Positions 1 to 7,601 are shown, counted from the stretch's first letter. The stretch is DNA of 64,000 bases from JBPRGG01 sp051418075 (GCA_051418075.1 JBPRGG010000125.1:1-64000); one strand, 5' to 3'. Program-made: numbers and translations. The notes: generated from the letters alone by a model not told the origin.

Positions 1-139
1 AGCAGCGGGGGTTTATGCCCATGAGTGATATATTTGTCAGATACCGCCAGGTTTGACGAACCGCCGTATACCGGCCGGTACGTACGGTGGTGTGAGAGGG
101 TCGGAGATACGAATTATTTCGTATCTTTCCCTACTCGAT
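1..139 (+). mobile_element. 3' end of a group II intron (domains V and VI)
   Basis: The stretch from about 58 to 95 has the form of a bacterial group II intron domain V: CCGCCGTA at 61-68 pairs with TACGGTGG at 83-90 with one G-U pair, the CGC at 62-64 fits the catalytic triad, and the inner helix closes on a short GGCC loop. It is followed by the typical GTGAGAGG linker and a domain VI hairpin (GATACGAA at 106-113 with TTCGTATC at 118-125). The intron should end near CTACTCGAT at 139. The reverse transcriptase and the 5' domains would lie upstream, outside the window. Family assignment rests on motif and structure recognition. Confidence 0.75.
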
Positions 140-183
140 TACCTGTCAGCACTGCAAACCGAACAAGAAGTCTTAAAATTTCG

Positions 184-191
184 TAACTTTA
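184..191 (+). promoter_or_regulatory. Probable -7 element ahead of the first toxin-antitoxin pair
   Basis: TAACTTTA matches the Bacteroidota -7 consensus TAnnTTTG at seven of eight positions. Transcription would start near 197-199, which makes an ATG at 196 unlikely as the translation start and favours the ATG at 208. Confidence 0.35.
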
Positions 192-207
192 CTTTATGGA
201 AGCAAAT

Positions 208-423
208 ATGAACCTTTCTTTCTCTCAGATACTTGAACTGGTCAAGAACTTGCCTAGTGAACAGAAAATCAAGATTTCTCGTGAACTTGAGAAGGAAACC
301 ATTGAATCCAAGTTGACCGAACTTCTTTCTGCGTTCCGAACGGACAAAATCTCGATGGACGAAATAACAGCCGAAGTTGAGCAAGTGAGACAAGACCTCC
401 ATGATAAGCGAACATCAAACTAA
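208..423 (+). CDS. Small antitoxin-like protein paired with a PIN toxin
   Basis: A 71-residue, highly charged, helical protein with no recognisable DNA-binding motif. Its end overlaps the start of the PIN-domain gene by 23 bp, the usual layout of a type II toxin-antitoxin pair in which the antitoxin comes first. The ATG at 208 is preferred over the one at 196 because GGAAG, a Shine-Dalgarno-like stretch, lies five bases before it and the probable -7 promoter element ends at 191. The family is not identified by sequence; the antitoxin role is inferred from position and size. It follows directly on the intron end. Confidence 0.6.
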   Translation: MNLSFSQILELVKNLPSEQKIKISRELEKETIESKLTELLSAFRTDKISMDEITAEVEQVRQDLHDKRTSN

Positions 424-826
424 GGTCATTTTCGATACCAACATTTGGATAAGTTACCTCATTGGCCATCAACTCGGTAGTTTAACTGAATTGCTCTCAA
501 CTCACAAGGTTGAACTCGTCCTTTCAGAACAACTTCGAACTGAGTTAATTGAAGTGACCGCAAGGGAGAAATTCCGAAAATATTTCAAGAAGGATCAGGT
601 AAATGAACTTCTGAAACTGATGAACTTTATTGGAACGGATTACGAGGTGGTCGAGTATCCAGAAATTTGCCGAGATGCAAAGGATAACTTCTTACTGGGA
701 TTAACTAGAGCCTCACAGGCGAATTTCTTAGTAACTGGAGACCAAGATTTGCTTGTGCTCAACCCTTTTGAGGGAACGGAAATCATCGAGCCAAGCCAAC
801 TGAATGAAAAAATAGCCGACAGGTAA
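401..826 (+). CDS. PIN-domain toxin, COG1569-like
   Basis: A 141-residue PIN-domain ribonuclease of the 'putative toxin component, PIN family' type. The first metal-binding aspartate is D12 in VIFDTNIW, the central acidic pair is D92/D95 in RDAKDNF, and the last acids are D114/D116 in TGDQD, so the catalytic site looks complete. PIN toxins of this kind cleave RNA and are neutralised by the protein encoded just upstream, with which this gene overlaps by 23 bp. The specific RNA target cannot be told. It belongs to an island rich in toxin-antitoxin modules. Confidence 0.8.
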   Translation: MISEHQTKVIFDTNIWISYLIGHQLGSLTELLSTHKVELVLSEQLRTELIEVTAREKFRKYFKKDQVNELLKLMNFIGTDYEVVEYPEICRDAKDNFLLGLTRASQANFLVTGDQDLLVLNPFEGTEIIEPSQLNEKIADR

Positions 827-889
827 CATTCAGTATGAAATCATGACGGGTCAGTAGTCGACGATACTTTTCTGCTTTCTGAAAGCCCC

Positions 890-952
890 GCCAAATCAGC
901 GATTTGGCCTGTGTGTTGAACAAAATTTGGATGGCCAAATCCCAGATTTGGC
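890..952. repeat. Two near-identical palindromes in tandem
   Basis: GCCAAATC-AGC-GATTTGGC at 890-908 and GCCAAATC-CCA-GATTTGGC at 934-952 have the same perfect 8-bp arms and differ only in the 3-base loop. They lie in the 277-bp gap between the PIN toxin and higB, which holds no gene. They could be REP-like units or protein-binding sites. No T-run follows either, so terminator function is not obvious. Confidence 0.6.
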
Positions 953-1103
953 GATATCCTATATTTGAAACTTTAACTAACTACATCAAACCGCCACGAT
1001 TCATACTGTGGCGTTGTGGTGCATTTGGACGAACATTCCGACAATGATTTGACTAAATGAAATAAATTGATTACCTTTGACGTTAGTAATGTGAAATGAT
1101 AGT

Positions 1104-1379
1104 ATGATTTTTTCTTTTGGAACTAAGGTCACAGAGAAAATATGGAATGGAGAACGTGTCAAAAAGATGCCGATTGAGATACAGCAGATTGGTCGGAGAA
1201 AACTAAGGATGATTAACAACTCCCAAAGTTGGTCTGATTTGAGAATCCCTCCATCCAATAGACTTGAGAAATTAAAAGGTTCTGATTTTTATAGTATCAG
1301 GATTAATGCCCAGTGGAGAATTGTATTCATGTGGATTGACAATAATGCACATGAGGTTGAGATAGTTGATTATCATTAA
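1104..1379 (+). CDS. higB: HigB-type mRNA interferase toxin
   Basis: A 91-residue RelE/ParE-superfamily toxin of the HigB ('plasmid maintenance killer') branch. The diagnostic stretches are LRIPPSNRLEKLKG at residues 46-59 and YSIRINAQWRIVFMW at about 63-77. Family members cleave mRNA at the ribosome. Length is normal for HigB. The antitoxin follows 17 bp downstream, giving the toxin-first order typical of higBA and opposite to most toxin-antitoxin pairs. The gene lies in the accessory island and its module is followed at once by a copy of the dispersed repeat. Confidence 0.9.
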   Translation: MIFSFGTKVTEKIWNGERVKKMPIEIQQIGRRKLRMINNSQSWSDLRIPPSNRLEKLKGSDFYSIRINAQWRIVFMWIDNNAHEVEIVDYH

Positions 1380-1396
1380 AAATTGGAGGATTAAAA

Positions 1397-1690
1397 ATGG
1401 ACAGATTAGCAAACATACATCCAGGAGAGATTTTACTTGAGGAGTTTTTACGTCCTCTTGAGATTACTGCCTACAGACTATCAAAGGATACGGAGATTCC
1501 ACAGACCCGTATTTCACAGATAATTAAAGGAAAACGGAGGATAACGGCTGATACTGCATTGAGATTTTCATCATATTTCGGTACGACTGCAAAATTTTGG
1601 CTTGGACTTCAAGATGACTATGATATCGAAGAAGAGAGCAAAGATAAGCAGGAAATCTTGACAAAAATAAAGATAAACGCACCACAATAA
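1397..1690 (+). CDS. higA: HigA-type XRE-family antitoxin
   Basis: A 97-residue HigA antitoxin. It starts with the family hallmark HPGEILLEEFL, followed by an XRE helix-turn-helix at about residues 20-55 (ITAYRLSKDTEIPQTRISQI) and the conserved end TTAKFWLGLQDDYDI. HigA binds and neutralises HigB and represses the higBA promoter. GGAGG 10 bp upstream of the ATG (1384-1388) serves as a ribosome binding site. The TAA stop at 1688-1690 lies inside the shared first bases of repeat copy 1, so gene and repeat are fused without a spacer. Confidence 0.92.
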   Translation: MDRLANIHPGEILLEEFLRPLEITAYRLSKDTEIPQTRISQIIKGKRRITADTALRFSSYFGTTAKFWLGLQDDYDIEEESKDKQEILTKIKINAPQ

Positions 1691-2196
1691 TAAGGAATCA
1701 AACCCAGGTGGGTCCGGGGGGTTCCACTGAGTTTTTCCTGGTGTTGAACCAAACCGGTGATATTTAACTTAAAGTTTTTTCTGTGTAGTTTTAATCAGGA
1801 CTTTTTCATGGTTGTAATTAGAGTGAAAGTTGAAAAGTTGGATATCATTGTTAAATAATACCATCTGAATGAAGCCGCATATATCTTGATAGTGCGCAAG
1901 TTGCGTTGACAATCTTCTTTCAGATAGTTGAGGTAATCGATTACCTGGTCGATATCCAGTTGATCAGGTAATTGAAGATGGAAATCCATCAAATTCTTGA
2001 GGTTTCTGGTATAATTCCCAATCGTTTGTTCCGATCGATGAGCTACCCGAAGCCTTTTCTCGAAGTGGCTTAATACTTTTTCACCAGCTGGTGATTGAGA
2101 TAATTTTTGTTTGATTTTCATAATACTGTAAGTTTTTGATTATGAAAACTTAACTGATCAAAGAAGAAGTGCTACCTTTAGGTTTGGTTTAACAAA
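1686..2196. mobile_element. Dispersed island repeat, copy 1 (longest)
   Basis: About 510 bp starting with AATAATAAGGAATCAAACCC, shared with copies at 3104, 4693 and 12187. The left part has a hairpin-forming segment and GTTGAACCAAAC at 1743-1754, which is inverted as GTTTGGTTTAAC at 2182-2193 (one mismatch). The minus strand encodes the N-terminus of a tyrosine recombinase between them. It starts at the stop codon of higA. Copies 2 and 4 are internally deleted versions. It resembles a decayed recombinase-bearing element or a MITE-like derivative. Confidence 0.75.
1795..2121 (-). pseudogene. Tyrosine recombinase, N-terminal fragment (copy 1)
   Basis: 108 codons on the minus strand. Residues 1-90 match the core-binding (SAM-like) N-terminal domain of XerC-type tyrosine recombinases that accompany IS91-like transposases in Bacteroidota: the stretch HFEKRLRVAHRSEQTIGNYT and the later DIDQVIDYLNYLKED and RTIKIYAASFRWYY are typical. 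After WYYLTMI the frame runs into unrelated sequence and stops. The catalytic domain with its R-H-R-Y residues is missing, so no recombinase activity is expected. The same truncation point occurs in the copy at 4802, so the deletion predates the spread of the repeat. Confidence 0.75.
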
Positions 2197-2332
2197 GCTA
2201 AGCCATTTACTTCGCAAGCTAATGGCGGGACGATTGAAAGAATTAAAGAAAATCACTGAAATACAAAATATTGATTTTCAACTTTTTATAAAACGTTAGT
2301 CAGAATTTTAGGACGACACACCACGAAAAAAA

Positions 2333-3091
2333 ATGGACATTGTAAAACATAATAAATCAGCTTGGGACAATTACGTTGACAAAAAAGACCGTTGGACAAT
2401 TCCTGTTTCCGAACAAGAATTAGAAAACGCAAAAAATGGAAACTGGAAAATTGTTTTGACACCGAAAGAACCCGTTCCTCACAATTGGTTTCCTGACTTG
2501 AGAGGTTTAAAAATTTTAGGACTTGCATCTGGTGGAGGACAACAAGGACCTATCCTTGCGACTTTGGGAGCAGATGTTACAATTTTTGACAATTCCGAGA
2601 GGCAGTTACAACAAGACAAAACTTTAAGCGACAAATTTGTCCTGGACATAAAAACAGTTCAGGGAGATATGAAAGACCTTTCAATGTTTGAAGATAATTC
2701 ATTTGACCTTATTTTTAACCCCTGTTCAATACTATTCGTGGAAAATGTTTTACCAGTTTGGAAAGAATGCTTCCGAGTTTTGAAACCAAACGGAATTTTA
2801 ATGACAGGTTTAATGAATCCAATTTCATTTCAACTTGACGAAGAAAGTTTGAAACTAATTTATAAGCAACCATTTTCAGACCTGCACTCATTGCCGACAG
2901 AAAAATTAGAAGAATTGAAAAAAAATAAAGAAGCTTTGGTATTTGGACATAGCTTGACAGACCAAATTAGCGGACAATTAGACGCTGGTTTTAGCTTGAC
3001 AAATATGTATGAAGACAATTGGGGAGGAGAAAACAAAATGGACGATTTTTTTCCTGCTTTCATAGCGACAAGAGCAATAAAAAATAAATAA
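2333..3091 (+). CDS. Class I SAM-dependent methyltransferase
   Basis: A 252-residue Rossmann-fold methyltransferase. Motif I is ILGLASGGGQQG at about residues 60-72, the acidic residue after strand 2 is in VTIFDNS, motif II/post-II is DNSFDLIFNPCS, and the strand-4 region is FRVLKPNGILMTG. The substrate is unknown; similar proteins are often listed as type 11 methyltransferases. It stands alone between repeat copies 1 and 2, reads as a single-gene cassette, and has an AT-rich lysine-heavy composition unlike the metabolic genes further right, which suggests transfer. Confidence 0.8.
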   Translation: MDIVKHNKSAWDNYVDKKDRWTIPVSEQELENAKNGNWKIVLTPKEPVPHNWFPDLRGLKILGLASGGGQQGPILATLGADVTIFDNSERQLQQDKTLSDKFVLDIKTVQGDMKDLSMFEDNSFDLIFNPCSILFVENVLPVWKECFRVLKPNGILMTGLMNPISFQLDEESLKLIYKQPFSDLHSLPTEKLEELKKNKEALVFGHSLTDQISGQLDAGFSLTNMYEDNWGGENKMDDFFPAFIATRAIKNK

Positions 3092-3103
3092 AAAACTGGT
3101 GTT

Positions 3104-3353
3104 AATAATAAGGAATCAAACCCAGGGTCTGGGGGATTCCACTGAGTTTTTCCTGGTGTTGAAGCAAACCAGAGATGTTTAACTTAAATTTTTTTTCTGT
3201 GTAGTTTTAATCAGAACTTTTTCCTGGTTGTATTTCGAGTGAAAGTTGATAGGCTCTATACCATTGGTAAATTGATCATAATACCGTAATTTTTGATTAT
3301 GAAAACTTAAATTAGCAAAAAAGAAAAGCTAGCTTTAGATTTGGTTCAACAAA
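3104..3353. mobile_element. Dispersed island repeat, copy 2 (internally deleted)
   Basis: About 250 bp. It keeps the common left end (AATAATAAGGAATC), the GGAATC/GATTCC hairpin, GTTGAAGCAAAC at 3158-3169 and the right end with TTTGGTTCAAC at 3340-3350, but has lost almost all of the recombinase segment. It begins 13 bp after the methyltransferase stop codon. The two retained ends form an inverted repeat, as expected for a non-autonomous derivative. Confidence 0.75.
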
Positions 3354-3491
3354 ACGGTATGATATCACTGCTGCTGAAGTTGTAAATTAGGTGGCGGTGC
3401 ATTATTTTAACTTTCTTCCAGCAAACAGAGATACAGATAAATATAAAACACTAAGCAATGCATACCGCTGTCACGTTGTCATTAATTAGGA

Positions 3492-4679
3492 ATGAGATAC
3501 AATCATAAAATATTAATATTCATTTGCTTTGCTGTTCTATTGACTCAAGGCTGCGCTGTTAAATGGACTGATGCAATAAAATATGGAAGTGTTACCAGCG
3601 GAAATGCTACAGAGGCTATAGAAATTGAAATTCGAAATAAACTAATAATTATACCAATCACTATAGGGGGAAAAGAATATCGCTTTTTATTTGATACAGG
3701 TGCACCCTTCAGTATATCAGAGAAACTTCAGAAAAATACTAATTTCAAGACAGTGAGTAAGGGCAATATTGTAGACAGTGATTACAATAGAATGAAAGTC
3801 AAATGGGTGCAAGTTGATTCAATTTACGTTGGTAATGTATTATTTCAAAATCAAACGGCATTTGTAGGGGATTTCGATGCAAATCCAATCATGAAATGTT
3901 TAGGAATAGAAGGTATTATTGGCTCAAACTTAATTAGACAGTGCAATTGGACAATTGACCAAGAAAAACATTCTTTGTCGGTATCTAGTAAAATCGGAAC
4001 AGAAGCTCTTAAAGAGAGTATTGTTTTGCCCTTTAAAACTGATAACCAATATAATATTTTTATAGACCTAAATATTGGAAAGTCAAGTATTAAGAATATG
4101 TTGGTTGATTATGGTTCTAATGGGTCTATTGCTTTGACCAATGAAATATTTACTGTACTTGAAGAGAAGCATCTACTTAATGAAACATTTATTGAAAAGG
4201 GAATTAATCAGAGTGGAATTATAGGTAAACCTGTCGAGCTTAGTAGAGAGATATCTTATTCAGATTCTGTGAAAATTAATAATTTGAGTATTAAAAACGT
4301 TATGATTCGAACTGGAAAAACCGTTTCACTAGGTAATGATTTTCTATCAAGATTTAAGGTAACTATTGATTGGAATAACAAAAATCTTTACCTTTTAAAA
4401 TCAGGTAAAGCAACAGATAAAGCCAATACATCTGGATTTAGAATAGGTTACACCGTGAAAAAAGGCATTTATGTTCAGTCTGTTATGGAAAAATCAGATG
4501 CTTATTCTAAGGGAATTAGACCGAATATGAAAGTAGTTAAAATTGATAGTCTGGATTTTAAAAATGGAAGTGATTTTTGCGACTATGTAAACCATAGATT
4601 AAACAATCAAATCTTTTTGGAACTGATTAATTCAAAGGGTAAAACAATAAAATATCAGATTGAAAAGACAATATTATAA
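3492..4679 (+). CDS. Retropepsin-like aspartyl protease lipoprotein with PDZ domain
   Basis: 395 residues. The lipobox LTQGC places the lipidated cysteine at residue 21, so the protein is probably anchored in the envelope. A retroviral-type aspartyl protease domain follows: hydrophobic-hydrophobic-DTGA at 67-71 (D68). A second pepsin-like half shows VDYGSNGS at about 206-213, where the usual DTG is changed to DYG. The C-terminus (about 310-395) is a PDZ domain with GYTVKKGIYVQSV and SKGIRPNMKV. It may act alone as a secreted peptidase; the substrate is unknown. It is flanked by repeat copies 2 and 3. Confidence 0.75.
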   Translation: MRYNHKILIFICFAVLLTQGCAVKWTDAIKYGSVTSGNATEAIEIEIRNKLIIIPITIGGKEYRFLFDTGAPFSISEKLQKNTNFKTVSKGNIVDSDYNRMKVKWVQVDSIYVGNVLFQNQTAFVGDFDANPIMKCLGIEGIIGSNLIRQCNWTIDQEKHSLSVSSKIGTEALKESIVLPFKTDNQYNIFIDLNIGKSSIKNMLVDYGSNGSIALTNEIFTVLEEKHLLNETFIEKGINQSGIIGKPVELSREISYSDSVKINNLSIKNVMIRTGKTVSLGNDFLSRFKVTIDWNNKNLYLLKSGKATDKANTSGFRIGYTVKKGIYVQSVMEKSDAYSKGIRPNMKVVKIDSLDFKNGSDFCDYVNHRLNNQIFLELINSKGKTIKYQIEKTIL

Positions 4680-4692
4680 AAAAACTAATGCC

Positions 4693-5052
4693 AATAATAA
4701 GGAATCAAACCCAGGTGGGTCCGGGGGATTCCACTGAGTTTTTACTGGTGTTGAACCAAACCGGCGATGTTTATCTTAAAGTTTTTTTTGTGTAGTTTTC
4801 ATCAGGACTTTTTCCTGGTTGTATTTCGAGTGAAAGTTGAAAAATTGAATATCATTGGTAAATAATACCATCTGAATGAAGCCACATATATCTTGATAGT
4901 GCGCCAGTTGCGTTGACAATCTTCTTTCAGATAGTTGAGGTAATCGATTACCTGGTCGATATCCAGTTGATCAGGTAATTGAAGATGGAAATCCATCAAA
5001 TTCTTGAGGTTTCTGGTGTAATTCCCAAATTAAGCCATTTCGAGAAAAGGCT
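4693..5052. mobile_element. Dispersed island repeat, copy 3 (with small inversion)
   Basis: About 360 bp, beginning 13 bp after the protease stop codon. GGAATC at 4701-4706 pairs with GATTCC at 4727-4732. It matches copy 1 closely through the recombinase fragment to about 5027. Beyond this point the sequence ATTAAGCCATTTCGAGAAAAG is the reverse complement, with one mismatch, of 2050-2074 in copy 1, so a short internal piece is inverted and the right end is lost. Confidence 0.7.
4802..4999 (-). pseudogene. Tyrosine recombinase, N-terminal fragment (copy 3)
   Basis: 65 codons on the minus strand covering part of the core-binding domain (DFHLQLPDQLDIDQVIDYLN, then WRTIKIYVASFRWYY). It differs from the copy at 1795 by scattered substitutions and ends in the same aberrant tail (TTRKKS against TTMKKS). 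The true N-terminus is interrupted by the small inversion next to it. No catalytic domain remains. Confidence 0.7.
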
Positions 5053-5173
5053 TCACATAGCACATTTTCTGGTATCCAACAAATAGGTAGGGAACTTTCA
5101 GAAATAAACCTTATATACAATCGATAAAGCACTGGCTACAAACATATTGGCAACAAGCCTGAGAGACTGCAAA

Positions 5174-5204
5174 TTGCAAATGACGTATATTTTTTATATA
5201 TTTG
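5174..5204 (+). promoter_or_regulatory. Bacteroidota-type promoter of the second PIN module
   Basis: TATATTTG at 5197-5204 is an exact match to TAnnTTTG, and TTG at 5174-5176 lies 20 bp upstream at the expected -33 spacing. It rules out translation from the TTG codon at 5202, which lies within the promoter, and supports the ATG at 5229. Confidence 0.6.
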
Positions 5205-5228
5205 TACGTAAATAAAGTTTTTTTAAAT

Positions 5229-5477
5229 ATGGAAACCAAATTGACTTTGAGGCTGAACAGCAACGTGATTGAGCGGGCAAAAAAATATGCACGTAGTCAC
5301 AAAGTGAGTCTATCAAAAATGATTGAGTCCTATCTTGATAGTGTGACAAAGCAAAAAAAAGAGAAAAAAGCTTTGCTTACTCCACTGGTGGAGAGCTTAA
5401 GCGGTGTTGTCGATTTGCCGGACGATTTTGACTATAAAAAGGATTATCCTGATTATTTGGAGAAAAAATATAAATGA
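5229..5477 (+). CDS. DUF6364-like antitoxin
   Basis: 82 residues beginning METKLTLRLNSNVIERAKKY, the ribbon-helix-helix-like start of the DUF6364 antitoxin family, followed by a charged C-terminal tail that would wrap the toxin. Such proteins bind DNA as dimers and autoregulate their operon. The start codon is chosen because the promoter -7 element ends at 5204. The stop overlaps the ATG of the PIN toxin (ATGA), so the two are translationally coupled. Composition and neighbours indicate island DNA. Confidence 0.8.
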   Translation: METKLTLRLNSNVIERAKKYARSHKVSLSKMIESYLDSVTKQKKEKKALLTPLVESLSGVVDLPDDFDYKKDYPDYLEKKYK

Positions 5478-5890
5478 GACAACTTTTTATAGACACAAAT
5501 ATTGTTATTGATCTGTTGTCAAAAAGAGAGTTATATTATGAAGAGGCTGCAATCCTTTTTTCTATGGCGGATAGAAAAGAAATTGAATTGTCTGTTTCAT
5601 CATTGACAATAGCCAATACCAGCTATGTGTTGCTGAGACAAATGGATTCACATAAGGCAAAATCGATACTCAGGAAACTTCGGCTTATAGTTAAGGTATT
5701 ATCGTTGGATGATAAAATAGTTGGATTGGCATTGAACGATGAGAATTTCTGGGATTTTGAGGACGGGCTGCAGTATTTCACAGCAATAGAAAACGAACAG
5801 GATTTAATAATTACGAGAAACCTAAAGGACTTTAAAAGTTCAAAATTGCCGATCATGACAGCCAAACAATTCATAGAAATGATTGAATAA
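5474..5890 (+). CDS. PIN-domain toxin, VapC-like
   Basis: 138 residues. The PIN active site is visible as D7 in LFIDTNIV, E23/E24 in the following helix, D97 in FWDFEDGLQ and D119 in ITRNLKDF. The pattern (DFEDGLQYFTAIENEQDLIITRN) is common in Bacteroidota PIN toxins paired with DUF6364 antitoxins. It is expected to be a metal-dependent ribonuclease. It overlaps the antitoxin gene by 4 bp. No relation to the PIN toxin at 401 beyond the fold is apparent, so this is an independent module. Confidence 0.85.
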   Translation: MRQLFIDTNIVIDLLSKRELYYEEAAILFSMADRKEIELSVSSLTIANTSYVLLRQMDSHKAKSILRKLRLIVKVLSLDDKIVGLALNDENFWDFEDGLQYFTAIENEQDLIITRNLKDFKSSKLPIMTAKQFIEMIE

Positions 5891-6149
5891 GGCCAGTTGC
5901 CAACATGGCGAAATATGTCACAGCTGGTTCGGTTGCAGGTCAGTCAGTGGTTCATTAAATTCCGTACTAAATTAAAAACAGCTAACGCCATATATCACTG
6001 CCGTTGTACTGCATTCCCCCTATAAAGAAACCTTAATGATTTCCATTGCAAACGAGGAGCACCGAACTTTGAGCCGACCTCATGCAAGGCCGCTTTTTTA
6101 ACTGGTGCTTGAAATAAAGCTCGGGGCGCATTCTGGTTGAAATGTAAAA

Positions 6150-6207
6150 GTCCTGGACTATATCCAGGACTGTTGATGATTTCAGTGGTGGTCCACCAGC
6201 TGGTGGA
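6150..6207. repeat. Two palindromes in a gene-free stretch
   Basis: The 420 bp from 5891 to about 6310 hold no convincing gene. Within them GTCCTGGA-CTATA-TCCAGGAC forms a perfect 8-bp stem at 6150-6170, and TCCACCAGCTGGTGGA at 6192-6207 is a perfect 16-bp palindrome. Neither is followed by a T-run. They may be remnants of the mobile element that brought the adjacent IS110 transposase, or independent REP-like units. Confidence 0.5.
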
Positions 6208-6313
6208 ACCCCGTTCAAAATAATTTTCAAGATCAAAAGTACATTTCCATGAGGTTCTTTAATACCTTTTTGGATTACATCAGGAATATGAAAGTTATAA
6301 ATTTTACCAAAAA

Positions 6314-6964
6314 AAGATAGCCGACTGCGACAAGCAAATTGACAGGTTTATAAAAGAAGAATTAAAAAAAGACCCGACCAAGGAGAAGCTCGTTACCACT
6401 GAAAAACCTTATAAGCGACAAAATAAAAATGCACCAGCTATAAAAAACTTCAACCAAGTGGCCTTCAGATATTTTGGTGGTGTAGATCTTATGGCCATAG
6501 AAGGGTGAGCCATTCCACTATTCTCACCATCATGGGCGAAATAGGTACGGAGGGCTTCAGAAAATTTAGAACGGCAAAAGAGTTTGCTTCCTGGATGGCT
6601 GGCCCCCAACAACAAGATCACAGGCGGCAAAGTGTTGAGCAACCGGATACCTAAAGGCAGCAGCCGGCTGAAAATAGCCTTACGTAATGCGGCCAATGCC
6701 ATCGGCAAACTGAAGGATACCCATCTGTCAGACTTCTTTAGAAGAGTGAGCTTTAGTAAAGGCCGCACTGCAGCCATCTCAGCAACAGCCAGAAAATTAG
6801 CCGTCATTATCTGGAGCATGGTCACAAAAAAAGTAGCCTATCGGCCGCCCACTCCATACATGTTCCTTGACCAAAAAAGAAAACTGGGAATGGCGAAGCG
6901 AATCAAAAAGCAAATTGATAAATTTGGCTTGAAACCCGAAGAACTCGGAATTGTAACAAGCTGA
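6314..6964 (+). pseudogene. IS110-family transposase, 5'-truncated and frameshifted
   Basis: Three frames together rebuild the C-terminal two thirds of an IS110 transposase. The first piece carries DKQIDRFIKEELKK and ends at VDLMAIEG. A +1 shift near 6500 continues as VSHSTILTIMGEIGTEGF. A second shift near 6595 continues as WLAPNNKITGGKVLSNRIPK and runs through a Transposase_20 region to a C-terminus ending KPEELGI. The N-terminal DEDD RuvC-like catalytic part is absent, so the element is dead. IS110 elements lack terminal inverted repeats, so its ends cannot be placed. Confidence 0.8.
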
Positions 6965-6991
6965 AAATCAACGCTAATTTCTTACGTTAGT

Positions 6992-7005
6992 CAAGATGTA
7001 AAAGA
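6992..7005 (+). promoter_or_regulatory. Possible regulator site upstream of the Crp/Fnr gene
   Basis: CAAGATGTAAAAGA resembles CAAATGTAAAAGGA at 7602 and 8544, with one inserted base. It sits 10 bp before the regulator's own start codon, which would suit autorepression, but this copy is the weakest of the three. Confidence 0.3.
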
Positions 7006-7015
7006 AACCGACAAT

Positions 7016-7588
7016 ATGAATTTACTTTCTAAAATAGTACCCGGATTACATGTCTTAAAGGACGATGACTTTGCAGATGTGGATGATTTATTTACAATCA
7101 AAAAATATAGTGCAGGTGATGTAATTCTCAAATCAGGGCAAATCTGTAGAAAACTATACTTTATTCAAACGGGCTTGGTATATGCCTTTTCAAATGAGGA
7201 ATCTGAAAGAATTTTGTGGTACGAGTTTGAAGGCAATGCTTTTACAGAAGTTATTAGTTTCTATTCTCAGTCAGCGAGTAATTTTTTCATTAAAGTAGCC
7301 GAAAATCAGACAATATTAGCAAGCATATCTTTCGATGATTTGGATAAATTGTATTCTGAAAGCCATAGTTGGGCTATTTGGGGAGCAAGATTCCACCAAC
7401 AGGAACTATTAAGATTGACCCATTATTACGAAAATCTTAGAACCAAAGATGCAAGTCAGCGGTACCACGAACTTGTTGATACATTCCCGGAAATCTTACA
7501 AAGAATTCCATTAGGTCATATTGCATCATACTTAGGAATAAGCCAGGTTAGTTTAAGTCGAATTAGGGCCGGTACACAAAGGAAATAA
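7016..7588 (+). CDS. Crp/Fnr-family transcription regulator
   Basis: 190 residues. Residues about 20-110 form a cyclic-nucleotide-binding-like beta-roll (IKKYSAGDVILKSGQICRKL, then FIQTGLVYAF), without the full RA phosphate-binding signature of true cAMP receptors. The C-terminus (150-190) is a short helix-turn-helix, RIPLGHIASYLGISQVSLSR, ending RAGTQRK. Such proteins are common single-gene regulators in Bacteroidota. The next two genes share an identical upstream motif at fixed spacing to their promoters, which suggests they are its targets. Confidence 0.85.
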   Translation: MNLLSKIVPGLHVLKDDDFADVDDLFTIKKYSAGDVILKSGQICRKLYFIQTGLVYAFSNEESERILWYEFEGNAFTEVISFYSQSASNFFIKVAENQTILASISFDDLDKLYSESHSWAIWGARFHQQELLRLTHYYENLRTKDASQRYHELVDTFPEILQRIPLGHIASYLGISQVSLSRIRAGTQRK

Positions 7589-7601
7589 CTTCCCTTTTTA
7601 T

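Noticed and set aside
1104..1690. Reading the accessory island as a prophage.
   Set aside because: No capsid, portal, terminase or tail genes are seen; toxin-antitoxin and transposase remnants alone do not support a phage.
1743..2193. GTTGAAC and GTTCAAC at the repeat ends fit the integron core-site consensuses GTTRRRY and RYYYAAC.
   Set aside because: The order is reversed compared with attC sites and the two are 190-450 bp apart with recombinase sequence between them, so they are ends of an element and not attC sites.
3150..3165. CCACTGAG within the repeats as part of a TPP or cobalamin riboswitch.
   Set aside because: No other riboswitch elements accompany it, and it is only part of the shared repeat sequence.
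6409..6825. A 138-codon open frame on the minus strand.
   Set aside because: It is the antisense shadow of the IS110 transposase remnant, whose plus-strand frames have clear homology.
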